DNA of 64,000 bases, taken from contig ML769389.1 of the NCBI GenBank assembly GCA_009733575.1, positions 686,449 through 750,448 on the forward strand. Reading direction: 5' to 3'. The stretch is from Gymnopus androsaceus JB14. Lineage: Eukaryota > Basidiomycota > Agaricomycetes > Agaricales > Omphalotaceae. A model generated the notes under the pieces. The model was not told the DNA's origin and searched no databases. It saw nothing but the letters and a program-made list of their open reading frames with translations. Positions 22,325 to 33,005 of the stretch are shown one piece after another. A program made the translations under genes and the position numbers. Position 1 is the stretch's first letter. Each line of letters begins with the position of its first letter.

Positions 22325-22582
22325 ATTGAACTGAAGGAGGCTTTCCCTGCATCCAAAGCTGCTCTCCAGAAAGAGGTCGACTCTGCTCTCATCTCCATCA
22401 TCAAGACTGAGAACCTTGGCAAGTACCTTAAATCGTTGTGGGGTCTTTCCAAGGGCCAGTACCCCACCAGATGGTCTTCTAATCCAGGTCTGGAGCTGTT
22501 GAAGAGGAGAGGCTTGGAGGATGTAGGACTTATGATGACATGCTTCTGTACTGCATATGAATTCTTTATACTCTATCACTGA
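22325..22582 (+). other. Unidentified coding-like frame inside the KDZ element
   Basis: An open plus-strand frame reads IELKEAFPASKAALQKEVDS, then LGKYLKSLWGL and TRWSSNPGLELLKRRGLED before a stop at 22580. Composition and periodicity look like real helical protein. There is no start codon in frame, so it may be an exon of a captured cellular gene. I do not recognise the family. Confidence 0.4.
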
Positions 22583-23688
22583 CGTATACCCTTGAAAAAC
22601 TCTGAATCTATGGATGCTCAATGGGCGTCTGTTGGGTGCACTTCATTCAGCTCATTGTCCAAAACGGTGAGCTTGAGGCCAAAGTACATTCCTGGAGCCA
22701 GCTGGAATGTGATTCTGGGTCTTTAATGCGCCTATTTGCATCAATTTCGTAAAAATAGACAATTAGAATAATCTACAATGAAAGAATATGTATTGTGTAC
22801 ATGCACTTCAAACGATGGTTTACCTAGGATACTTAAGAAACAACGCAACCTGTACAGCGGTTGTAAAAATGCCAATTTGATAGAGGGTTATGGTGTTATA
22901 TTCCAACATCAGGCTTTAAAAGCGATGGTCAAAGTTGTTCATGTTGGAGCTCACCATCAAGCACAATGAACTTGAGTATTCAATAGACGTTTCAATATTG
23001 GAGTTGGATATATATTTTGGTCTAAACGTATCAAGCAGGTACGGAGGGGTATATACTAAGAGTTATTTCCGGGGTATCCGAACCTTATCCAATATCATCT
23101 CTCATCTCGAGCTTGCTGTTTGGCACGATGAGTGTGAGTGAAGCGCCCATCGCAACCAGTGGAACCTGGACATACCAACAAATCTGTGAGCAGAATTGAT
23201 CACAGATATGGTTTTATTTTCACACCTGGCTTCTCTCCCGAGTGACGATCTCTAGGTTTTTATTGTCGTTGTCATTTTGTGCAGTAAAGCCCAGGTTGGA
23301 AAGGGATTTTTGAGATTCTCAGTCAAGGGATTTTGGGACAGTGAAGAGAGAGAGAGAGAGAGAGAGAGCTTGATATACTAACTGTAAGTGTTCTAGTATG
23401 AGATAGAATGTACTCACGATGTAGGTGCTCACAGTTTATTGATTCGGGCTTGATTTGGGCTGATCCGTGCGATTGACACCCATGAGAACCAGCCTTTATC
23501 TTGAACCCGTACCATCACCATCTGCCCATCTGCCCACAACTTTTCCCTTTTCCCTTCATAGGGAAGACTTTTCTCTCCGTTTTACACCCCTTTTACTTCG
23601 GTTGCTTCGACCCTTACAACCCTCGCAGACTGGTTCGTCTTTGTCTTTCTTTAAATGTCTCTTTTTTCTGACTTTTATTCTGCTCTAG
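22583..23688. other. No gene recognised; GA microsatellite at 23344-23369
   Basis: Non-coding by eye. Contains a (GA)n run and, from about 23510, a pyrimidine-rich stretch that could be the 5' leader or promoter of the captured 14-3-3 fragment. A variant of about 40 bp of it recurs near 23880. Confidence 0.45.
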
Positions 23689-24337
23689 ATAACCTTACTT
23701 CCCGTCAGGAATTTGCTTTCTTTCGCGTACCAGAATGTAGTCGGTGCTTGCCGTAGCTCAAAGGGAACGGTCTCATGGGATCCAGGTATGTTCCATTCCA
23801 TTTCATATTCGTGTTCCCTTAATCAAACCCACTCACGCTCATTAATCCAGCACAAAACTACAACGACACAGAGCACCCTTGTAGGGAGGGCTTTTCTCCG
23901 TTTTCTGCCCCTCTTCTCCAGTGACTTTCACATAAACCAATATTTTATCTGCCCAACATGAACAACCGCTTTCCAACCGCTTTCCAACCACTCTATTCAT
24001 CTCAGCATCACGTTGAGCCTCCCCAACTTCTATACAAACCATCAGCTGCCTCGACCCTGCACAATGTCTCATCAAACGGGCATTGACAATGCTATCGACG
24101 AGCTCGATGCGCTCCTGGAAGAGGGCTACAAGGACTCGACTTTCATCATGCAACTATTCAGGGACAACCTTACTCTCTGGACCTCGGATGTGCGGGGCTC
24201 TGGTACGTGATTCTAACATTCCATTGCAAACATTGAACTGATTTACCCCTAACCCCTATCGCCACTTCGACAAACCCACAGAAAAGGATGCGTCGGAGGG
24301 TAAAGTAGATTGGTTTTTATTGTTGAAGTTGTATTAG
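23689..24337 (+). pseudogene. Captured 14-3-3 gene fragment, internally deleted
   Basis: Exon at 23689-23785 reads RNLLSFAYQNVVGACRSS, matching the 14-3-3 helix-3 signature RNLLSVAYKNVVGARR, and ends at a GTATG donor. After a large missing middle, 24013-24202 reads AIDELDALLEEGYKDSTFIM and [14 protein letters not shown], the helix 8-9 signature ([31 protein letters not shown]). Intron 24203-24281 (GTACGT...CACAG) leads to a short acidic tail and stop at 24335-24337. 14-3-3 proteins bind phospho-Ser/Thr clients; this fragment lacks the central helices and cannot form the binding groove. Retained introns show capture of genomic DNA and not of cDNA. Confidence 0.88.
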
Positions 24338-24425
24338 AATCATACTAGTTGGTCAGTATTTTTCATAAGTAACCAGTGGCTTTTCCAATCATAATGCATG
24401 TGCAGGTGCCTTACTTTTTTCGACA

Positions 24426-27400
24426 ATGTCTAAACCTTTGAAAAAGAAGAGAAAGACTCAATCAAAGCCTACAACTTTTTCTCTGGCTGATTTTGGCCTC
24501 GACGATTCGACTGAGAGTGCAATTGCCATTGATAAAGTCTCAGAGGATGGGCGCAGAATTTCATCTCAAACCGTCTCTGGTCCCTCACTCTCTCCTGTCA
24601 AGAAACCTATCTATTCACCATCCATTCCTTCCTCATCCACTCACAACAATGATTTTTCCCTTGCGGAAGCTGGCTTCAATTACGATTTTGCCAAATTCTA
24701 TGCAAGCTCAGGAAGGACTGTTGCGAAGATGAAGAGAAAGAAGGCCTTCCCGAAAACTGGTAAGTCCCTAAAACCCAGCTTTAAACGGACAGTGTAATTT
24801 ATCTTTTTTCTATTTCTAGGACAATGCAATGCGGAACTGGTTCGGCTAAACACGACCAAGTGCTTGCGGAGATGATCACTCTGAAAGGCCGCGGCTCCTT
24901 TACCCATGGCGTTTGTCCCTGCTGTTCAAACCCAGACTCAGAGGCTCTTTTTTCGCTGCATTGAATGCTTCACCCCGTGCCTCGTATGTGGATATTATCT
25001 AGTCAAGGAGCATCGCGAAAACCCACTTCATCGAGTTGAGGTATGTGGTATTTTTTTTAAAAATGAGATCTGCGACTTATGCCACTGCTATTAGAGGTGG
25101 ACTGGAAATTTCTTTCAACAGACGTCCCTATTTGACTGTGGCCTTTCAGTTCAGCTTGGCCATGGATAGAAACGATCCCTGTCCTGTCCCGAGATCCAGC
25201 ACGATTGTTGTCCTGAATACAAACGGGATCCACCATGTACACGTAAGCTTCTGTGATTGCTCTGTCAATCACCAAGTGAGACCTTGGCAGCAGCTGATGC
25301 GTCGCCAGTGGTATCCAGCAACTCTGGATGCTCCAGGAACCTGTGCAACATTTGCCCTGTGCAATATGTTCCATAAAATGACGCTCGAGGGAAAATGTAC
25401 AAGCTACGACTTCCATGCAGGTCTGGAGAAGCTTTCAAACAACCTAGGGTTGTTGGATAGTGGGGTAAGTAGCTGCTTGCTGGTGCTTGAGCTTTGCTAA
25501 CATCTCTTCAGTCTCAATACAAGGAATTCATGCGGATCATGTGCCAATGGCGGCACCTTAAGATGCTCATGCGAGCCGGGTGAGGAAACGACGCGGTTCG
25601 AAAGGTGAATGAGACGCACCAAGGGGAGCTGGTTGTCCAATGTTCAGCGTGTCCTCAACCGGGTGTCAATCTTCCTGAGAACTGGTCAGACCCGGATAAT
25701 CCTAAACGGTGTGTTGAGCATTTCATATCTCCAGGTTGTTTGACTTATTATAAACCCAGGCACCTATATGTTCTATATCTGGCAATCGATGCTTGTTTCC
25801 GACTCAAGCATAAGCTCATTTCCACTGCCGAGAAGGATCCACCCTTACAGCCAGGCTGGGCTTACATGGTCGACCCGGAACCTTATCGAAAGTATCTCCT
25901 CACGGTTACTGACCAAGATGAGATGTTGACATGTACTGGCCTGGCAGCGCTTGACTAGTGCAAACACAAAGCTTTCAAAGGGATATGCGCAAACGGGGCT
26001 TGGGATAGTGCTGCTGTGCACATCATGAAATGGTTGGAAAGAATGCCGCTGGTGCGCTCCAAAAGGGAGAAAGGTGTGTGTTGTCTTTCTCAAATTAAGG
26101 TCTCGCTAACTTATATTTATTTGAACCAGGTATTCCAACATTGATTACATTGTCGCATGCTTCCTTGTCCACATCCACCGTCTCCTTATCCTTGTTCTCT
26201 CGTATGATATCATGTGTCAATGGTCGAAGCACATCATCTCAAGAATTGCAACCCTCCCTCCCAGCGTTTGTCTGCACCTTGTGGCTCATTTAATCAAGTT
26301 TCGTGATACTGAAGCTTCATATCTATGGCCACAAGCTGTGGTGCCAGCTCCTATTCTCGTTAAATTTCACCCGATGGGTAGGGAGGACAGATGCAGAGGG
26401 TATTGAACGGACTTGGGCCAATATGGGGCCAGTAGCAACCAGTACAAAGGAGATGGGTCCTGGCTCGGCATTGGATATGTTGGAGGACCATCTTGGGCAT
26501 TGGAATTGGGCTAAGGTCCTGGGATTGGGTGAGTATGCCATCTTGAGTGAAGAGCATACATTTCTAACCCTGTATCTTCAGGAAAACTCTTGCGTAAATG
26601 TTTGACGACAGCACGTACTGAGCTGGCCAAGCAGAGATTGTCGCTAGACTGTTTCAGCCATGAAACAGTTCAATGAGGTTCCAGGCTGGAAGAAGGCGGT
26701 TGAGGATTTTCGAGGATGACCAAACCAACATAAATCCCTTTGAGCTTCCATCATCAGGTATGTATGGATGTAGCTCTCCTCTTGATATGTCTAAAGGGAG
26801 CCACAGCGTTAGGTCTTCAAGATATACATGCACAGATTGCCTTGGAGGAAGAAGAAGAGGCTCAGAAGGCTCAGCAGGATACTCAAGAGGGAATGAGGGA
26901 AGAGGAGGAGATATGTTGCAATAAGTCCATGGGAAAGGCTGAGTTTGTGATGGTTATGTTGGAGGCGGAAGAGCACCAGTGTGTATTGAACAGGCTTTCG
27001 CATTTTGATATACTAACTTTTTCTTTAGAAGACAGGTCAAAATCGAGAGTTCAAATCTCCGTGATGCAACAGCTTGACAATCGGCACAACTCATGGAGAA
27101 CCGCAGTTGCCTCTTACGAAAAATTGTGCGAATACGAACGTTACAAGCGCAGCATTCTCCAGGTGCACTCCAAGCCCTGGCCATTCCCCTTGCCACCTTG
27201 AGCCTCTCAGCCATTCACGCTGAAGATGTTCCTCTTATGTTCCCATCCGAACTGTCTATTGGAGGCGACCATGCTTCTCTCCAGGCAATTGAGAGCCGTT
27301 TACGCGAATGGCCAATGCCAGGACAGCCTGGACCAACTACGAAACGATCTGCATCATCAAGTCCAGGCTCAATACATATAAAAAGTCAAACACCAGGCGG

Positions 27401-28360
27401 CAAGGGGCAACAACTCATACTAGAGGCAGGATGGATCAACACAAAGGGCATATTTCATTGGCAAAGGCTCGATACCAGCAAGCATAGTCGGCTAAGCTAC
27501 GTCTAGTTGGAGGGAATCGAGAGAAGTTAGGCTGGCAGGAGCTTCTGGACAAGGATGTCCATTGTATGTTGGATTTGGAGGATGCTGAGCGTCGGAAGAA
27601 GCTGGAAGCATTGCCGGGTGAAGCAGCCTGTTCCAATGCGTGGCATGGGTGGAGAGGAGGGTGGAAATGCAGAGGAGGAGGAGGAAGAGTATGAAGAAGG
27701 GGAGGTGGGGGAGGGCTACCGGTCGGTTTCGTGGATTTGGATCGGGTCTGACAACACAAACCTAGCAACGGACCAGCTCTTACACGCTGGTACGTTCTTT
27801 TGTCTTTATAGATGTCTTGTATCGTCAATGCTAACGGCGGTTTTATATAGGGCTACAGGTGGAATGGTGCAAAGGATATGCAAGGGTGCGGCAGATGGGA
27901 GGAGGAGGTGGAGATAATCCCCGAGGAGATGTGGAGAACGATAGTTTTGTTGGAGAAGAAAGCAGAATGGTGGGAGGAACAGGCAGAGATCCCTCAATTC
28001 AAGGGTGCTCATGCAGAAGGAGCCTCCGCCTATGCCTATGAGCAGAGCGACGTTTGTCGTTTGCTCAAGGTTTCGTTCGAGAAGAGATGGGAGAGGTACA
28101 AAGATGGATTGTTTGTTCAGAAGGTACGGAAAGGACGGAAGGGTCATTGGAAGAGGAGGGAGGGTTTCGCCATTGGAGGGGAGGCTGCACAGGAGGAGCT
28201 CCGTGGCCCATCTCAATTTTCTGTGGAAGCTGAGGGAGAATCTGAGGATGATGATGGCTGGGAGGATGAGAAAGGGGGTACTGGAAGGAAGGGTGATGAG
28301 GGACAGGAGGAGGAGGAGGAGGAGGAGGAGGAGGAGGAGGGGAGGATGACTATGACCTAG
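24426..28360 (+). pseudogene. KDZ transposase with CxC cysteine cluster, frame-shifted
   Basis: N-terminus MSKPLKKKRKTQSK and KVSEDGRRIS is typical of KDZ proteins. The cysteine cluster follows at 24870-25015 (GVCPCCSNPDSEALF, then after a T-run frameshift FRCIECFTPCLVCGYYLVKE), then TNGIHHVHVSFCDC. The transposase core: QYKEFMRIMCQWRHLKMLMR, VQCSACPQPGVNLPENW, LYLAIDACFRLKHK with a conserved Asp, GWAYMVDPEPYRKYL, SYDIMCQWSKHI, VGRTDAEGIERTWANMGPVA and GPGSALDMLEDHLGHWNWAK. The C-terminal helical part carries VSWIWIGSDN, VEWCKGYARVR, PEEMWRTIVLLEKKAEWWEE, and a poly-Glu tail. Multiple introns are implied, for example 25466-25511. Breaks include T-run shift near 24950, shift near 25166, TGA at 25581 and TAG at 25956. 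It would mobilise the surrounding element. Confidence 0.9.
28303..28340 (+). repeat. (GAG)n trinucleotide run
   Basis: Pure GAG repeats encoding poly-Glu at the end of the KDZ transposase frame. Confidence 0.9.
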
Positions 28361-28587
28361 AGGAGCTAGCTATTGCAGGGAAGTATTCTGCTAACCTAGA
28401 TATGTAGTCTACATCCAGAAACAAAGGTTTTTGCTCCATCCCGCTTTGACGGCTTTTACCATATTTGGAAGGCCAAAGCTAGCATATTATTAATCAAGTA
28501 ACATAGCAATCAAAAAGAATAAGCGCTGCAGCGCGGACTGCAGAAATTATTATTATTATTATGTATATACCATTTTGGGAAAGACCA

Positions 28588-28733
28588 AGCACCTAGCCGT
28601 AATGCCCACTGGGTGATCTGGGCACTTCTACGGTCTCCGGGAGCTCTACCAGGCTATATCTGGCTGTCTGACAAGTTGTCGCTATTATTAAAATACGCCT
28701 CCGACAACTTATTGGGCTTTATTTTAATACTGG
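28588..28733 (-). repeat. KDZ right terminal inverted repeat
   Basis: Inverted partner of 17124-17268, ending ATTTTAATACTGG, followed by TA. The internal hairpin is weaker here because several paired bases differ. Confidence 0.9.
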
Positions 28734-29126
28734 TACCTCCTCAGGTGAATTGAGGGTACCAACCTTCCACAAACAACAGCCATAGTTGAGGGTGGAGTTT
28801 CTCTTCAGGGCCCTGGTTCGGGCAGTTGCGGGATTGGAGCCCTTGTGTGGATTGAGAAACAGATCAATTCATCCACGCCGGCTTGGACAAATGAGACTTC
28901 TCTCATCAGGGACCATGCACTGTCTGATTTGTTGCTCTATAACATGGTTTCAGAATTGACGTTGATGGTGTGTTTCTTCTGCTCTTCCTTTAACTTGGTT
29001 ACTTATGTGTTTTGTAGAATGAACTTGGAGATTGGCTAACACCTTGTCTCACCCAACCAGCACCACAAAGTGGCCCACCTTCATATGACACCAGCTTTGA
29101 TATTGAATATAAGGATTATAATATGT
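28734..29126 (+). pseudogene. Ulp1-type protease/MULE gene, part 2 (catalytic Cys region)
   Basis: Continues the frame interrupted at 17123. After the TA come LLR, a TGA, then IEGTNLPQTTAIVEGGVS and GPGSGSCGIGALVWIEKQI. Here the Cys at 28827-28829 in GSCGI is the expected Ulp1 nucleophile. A 40-bp intron at 28978-29017 (GTGTGT...TTGTAG) joins to NELGDWLTPCLTQPAPQ and DIEYKDYNM, where the LTR element interrupts. The KDZ insertion therefore separated catalytic His from Cys. The TGA near the junction is at a position where a short gain-of-stop by C-to-T change is possible. Confidence 0.82.
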
Positions 29127-29436
29127 TGTAAAGCTTGATCTCATGCGTATGTGAGATGAGCTTCAAGTTCGTGGGGGTGGATCGCTGCTGTTCGTGCAAG
29201 TGGGGACAAGATGGAGGATCAAAAGGATATATCTTCCTCTTGTTGTAACTAGCGTTCGTGTATATACCAAAACGTTTGGTAAGTAATAAGCTGAGTCTCA
29301 GGGAGACCGGGACTCGGTAACTAAGTAGTTCAGGTTTTTATGTACAAAGTTAAGTAAGTGTAAGTAAGGATTGTCTCATCAAGTCCGAAGGACTTGTCGC
29401 AACTCATACGTGTATAGACACATGTGAGGCGTGACA
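29127..29436 (-). repeat. 3' LTR of the gag-protease element
   Basis: Aligns without gaps to 32696-33005. I count 16 differences, all transitions, many at CpG. Confidence 0.93.
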
Positions 29437-30024
29437 CCCCCTCTCCACTTTAAAAAGAAACTACGGGGGGACCAAATGGAGCAGAAAAAAAAAATGAAAA
29501 AGAGATGAAAAAAAAAAGATGAAAAAAAAAAAAAAAATGAGACTGCTTTCATTTCCTCCAACCATAGGAAAGCGTGGTTGTGAACGCTCATCAATAATAT
29601 CTTCACGTTCTTGGGTATAGCAACTAGTGGGAGTGAACAGCAGAGGAATGGGATTGAGTTGGGGAAGGCCCTCGAGAGGGCCACATATATGGGTATAGGA
29701 ATGGAATTATTATTTGGAATTAATGGTAAGGATTTAAATGGAGGAGGAAGGTGGGGAAGAATGCCACCTAAAGTGGAACAGGGAGAGGATAGACCAGAGG
29801 AGATGATGAAGGAGGCTAGGATGGCCAAACACTGAAGAATTGACACATCCATTGTTGCATTGTATGAGAATTAAGCATGGGCGTGAAAGAACACCAAGAT
29901 AATTGGATTGGAACTCGGTGCCAGACCGAGGACATTGGATTTAAGAGAAATAGAGATATTGGCGCCGAGATTAGATAAGTCCGATTTCAACACTGCCTCA
30001 TTCATGTCCTCATTGTTCAACTTG

Positions 30025-30684
30025 CTAATTTCTTCTGTCCCTTCCATCCTCCTTGCGAAACCGCGGAAACTCTCGAGGGATGGTGGGGATCGTAACGACT
30101 TTGTCGGTATTGGGGTCGGTCAGCATATAGTGCTGATCGCCGGAGAGGAAATTTTGGACATGGGCCTGGGTTAATACTTCGAATGGACAGCCTAACAAGA
30201 CATTGTATGTGGGAGAGTCAATGACATGGACTTGCAGGAATGCAATAATGTCATTGAAATGGAATGGTACATCTTTTGCAATTCCAAGAGTCCAGTCCGT
30301 CTTACCATTGGCACTCTGTAGCAGAATTCGACGTTTTGGATCGAATGAGAGGCCTAACGCATTGCTAGTCGCGTCCGACATGGCAACTATACTGCACCCA
30401 CTGTCCGCTACGCAATGGACAGCACGTTCTCCAACAAGAGCGTTTATTTCTCGGATACTTGATGATTCTTTGGCAACATAGAAACCATTGCCTTCTACTG
30501 CATCTCTGAACTCCTGGAAGAATACCGCCACCGGATCTGGAGGGTCCTTATGGGCAATTGGGGGGGATTTTGTGTTGCTGTACTGGGTTCTACTTGGGGA
30601 CAGTGATTTTGTAGATTCTAGCAGGTATGTTGGTTCTTCTTCTTCCAACAAATTACTGTTGATTCCAATATGACAACTTGTCAT
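30025..30684 (-). CDS. Retropepsin-like aspartic protease of the non-autonomous LTR element
   Basis: 219-codon minus-strand frame. AVHCVADSGCSIVAMSDATS carries the catalytic Asp-Ser-Gly, followed by the usual flap-and-strand pattern ending LQVHVIDSPTYNVLLGCPFE. It would cleave the element's polyprotein. No reverse transcriptase follows in the remaining 590 bp before the 3' LTR, which holds an A-rich tract (29487-29540). The frame may be fused to the gag frame upstream, so the start at 30684 is uncertain. Confidence 0.72.
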   Translation of the reverse strand: MTSCHIGINSNLLEEEEPTYLLESTKSLSPSRTQYSNTKSPPIAHKDPPDPVAVFFQEFRDAVEGNGFYVAKESSSIREINALVGERAVHCVADSGCSIVAMSDATSNALGLSFDPKRRILLQSANGKTDWTLGIAKDVPFHFNDIIAFLQVHVIDSPTYNVLLGCPFEVLTQAHVQNFLSGDQHYMLTDPNTDKVVTIPTIPREFPRFRKEDGRDRRN

Positions 30685-30735
30685 GCTCTCTTTTACTTTC
30701 CTTCAGTAATCTGGCGCAATTGCTAACAAATCGTC

Positions 30736-32610
30736 TTATCTGATAGATACTACACTTGAGAGACCAGCTTGAACAACATGTTCAACTGCAGCCTTGGTCT
30801 TGATAGGTGCACGGTAACAAAAGTTATGGTTGTCGTCCTTTGGAGGCACACCAACTGTTCTCTCTTGCGGAGGAACGTAATTACGAGGAAGTTTGCCTAT
30901 GATAGGCTTTGGCGGTCTTGTTGGACCAGGAACAGGAGGAATCAGTTGGGAAGGCTCAGGATCGTGGGGAGGAGGATTAGGTTTGGGCTTCGGTATAGGC
31001 TTTGACAGCATTTTATCGGGTACGTCCTTATCATTGGCTTCCTTTGCTGTCTGACAAGTTTCCATCTTGAAAAGGAGCTGACATACCACCTCAGCTTCTT
31101 TTTCTTCCTCTTCGACTGAGCTCATCATATACGACACTGCCTTTGTGAGCATCAATGGACCTTGGAGCCCATGGAGAGAATAGGAGGAATGGGTACTCAT
31201 GTCGACTCCTGCCAACAGACCTGTTGTGACCTGGGGTGACTCCAATAGCCAGGACTTCTCAGACGGATGGTCTTCGAAATAATGTTTGAAGTGTTGCTTC
31301 AAGGTACCTTCCATATATCATTGATTTTGGGGGAGACGCTGACCACTTTTTAGTTGTATGAATCCATTCTTGCTGCACTCAACTCGACCCTTGTCCACCC
31401 AATTTTTTAGGTCAATGCACATATCAAAGTTGGGACTATCACAATTGTCCCAGAAGCACTTGTTGGATCGGTTCTGCCTCGGAGGATGGTTACTTCCCCC
31501 AGGCTGGGTGGAATTATTACTTCCAGGTCTGCCTATCTGACTTATTATTTGTGTGAATGCTGCCAGTAACTGATCAAGCTTCGAGTCCATAGATTCCAAC
31601 TTGGGAGTAACTGAGGCCGTTGTGGAGGAAACAGGGACCAGAGATTGGTCCCCAACACTAAAATTTCCACCTATCACGGTGGTCGATGCGTCAGAAAGGA
31701 GGAAATCAATGGCTTCGCATAATTTGGTAAGTGAATATGCTTGACCTTTAACCTTTTTTGGGAATGACACCTGTAAACATGTATCTAGACGAATGCAGAT
31801 GGAATCGGGGAACACCTGCACATAGAAGCTGGCAACTTGGACCCTGGACAGGATACCATGTTCCTGGAGGGAATCGGCAATGATGGAGAATTTTCAGTGG
31901 TAAGTACCAAGTTCCTTACTATTCAATATTCCGGATTTGGCAAACTTGCTGACAGCCTTCTTCAGATCCTCGGTTGTTGCCTCTGCCACTTCTAATGCAC
32001 CGGGATAGTGGGATAAGACTTTTGTCTTAAACTTGGCCCACATCTTGGCAGTTTCTTTGAATGTGGGGAGTGTTCGCTAGAACCTCATTGACTCAGGGTC
32101 TGCATAACAAAGAATCCCCTTCTTCATATCGGTATCATCTGTATCGATCCCAGCAGCTTTTGCAATGGTCTCAAATTCTTCGAAGAAGGTAGGGAGCTGC
32201 TCTTCATATTTAGAATCCCATTTGGGGGCTGAACACTCATTTTGAGCAGGAAGAGGGTGTAACGTGGACATCTGTGGCAATTGGGTAATGTTTGGAATGG
32301 GATTTATCTGTTGAATAGACCCTGGAGTAGGTCTGGTATCTGGATTTACCCTGGGACTAGGGTTGGGATTGACACTCCCTGGACTAGGAGTTCGGTATCT
32401 GGGACTTCCGGGACTAGGAGTCCGTTCTGGAGGAGTATCAGGTGGTATAGATAAAGGAGAAAGGGATGGAGATAACAGGGAAAGCTGATTGTGTGTGGCT
32501 TCAATGTCAGGTACAGGTTCAAAAACATCCAAGACTTTGAAGCTAAGTTCAGTGGATTGTAGAGCAGTGAGTAGCTCTTGAGACTCTGGAGAGAGCTGAC
32601 AGGTTCTCAA
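30736..32610 (-). pseudogene. gag-like region of the non-autonomous LTR element
   Basis: Minus-strand frames at 32610-32077, 31821-31318 and 31314-30736 follow one another with frameshifts. The first has a Pro/Ser-rich region (TPSPGSPRYRTPSPGS) and FFEEFETIAKAAGID, a gag-like helix. The second has a Ser/Gln-rich linker and a cysteine-containing stretch CFWDNCDSPNFDMC near 31440 where gag zinc knuckles usually lie. The third has a Glu-rich helix and a long Pro-rich linker (PKPKPNPPPHDPEPSQ). Assignment comes from position between LTR and protease and from composition, not from strong homology. Confidence 0.65.
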
Positions 32611-32695
32611 GCCTTTTTGAGGAGGTCAATATGTCTTGATAGACTAGGGGTTGTTGCAAATGACACTGGATTACCCCCTCGTGGTGGGCTCCAGA

Positions 32696-33005
32696 TGTAA
32701 AGCTTGATCTCATGTGTATGTGAGATGAGCTTCAAGTTCGTGGGGGTGGATCGCTGCTGTTCGCGCAAGTGGGGACAAGATGGGGGATCAAAAGGATATA
32801 TCTTCCTCTTGTTGTAACTAGCATTCGTGTATATACCAAAATGTTTGGTAAGTAATAAGCTGAGTCTCGGGGAGACCGGGACCTGGTAACTAAGTAGTTC
32901 AGGTTTTTATGTACAAAGTTAAGTAAGTGTAAGTAAGGATCGTCTTGTCAAGTCCGAAGGACTTGTTGCAACTCATACGCGTATAGACGCATGTGAGGCG
33001 CAACA
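32696..33005 (-). repeat. 5' LTR of the gag-protease element
   Basis: 310 bp, partner of 29127-29436. TG...CA termini are visible on the minus strand. Confidence 0.93.

Larger units (their letters stand above)
17124..28733. mobile_element. KDZ-type DNA transposon, 11.6 kb, with TET/JBP cargo
   Basis: Bounded by inverted termini (17124-17268 and 28588-28733) starting CCAGTATTAAAATAAAGCC and flanked by TA at 17122-17123 and 28734-28735. Joining the flanks with one TA restores the frame of the interrupted Ulp1 gene (VHY then LLR), which fixes the boundaries. Contents: a minus-strand NLS-bearing gene (17449-20275), a divergent TET/JBP dioxygenase (20602-22220), an unidentified frame (22325-22582), a captured 14-3-3 fragment (23689-24337) and the KDZ transposase (24426-28360). 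KDZ elements with TET/JBP partners are an established basidiomycete association. All internal genes show lesions, so this copy is probably inactive. Confidence 0.92.
29127..33005 (-). mobile_element. LTR retroelement with gag and protease only (non-autonomous), minus strand
   Basis: Two 310-bp LTRs (29127-29436 and 32696-33005) begin TGTTGCGCC or TGTCACGCC and end CTTTACA on the minus strand. Flanking bases ATGT(T) occur on both sides (29123-29126 and 33006-33009), a short target duplication. Next to the 5' LTR is TCTGGAGCCCACCACGAGG, a likely primer-binding region; a G-rich polypurine tract (GTGGAGAGGGGG) precedes the 3' LTR. Inside are gag-like and retropepsin frames but no reverse transcriptase or integrase. 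Removing it with one duplication rejoins the Ulp1/MULE frame (KDYNM to FAPT). Confidence 0.9.

Noticed and set aside
29487..29540. A-rich tract as a LINE poly(A) tail
   Set aside because: It lies inside the LTR-bounded element next to the polypurine tract; no LINE protein is present.
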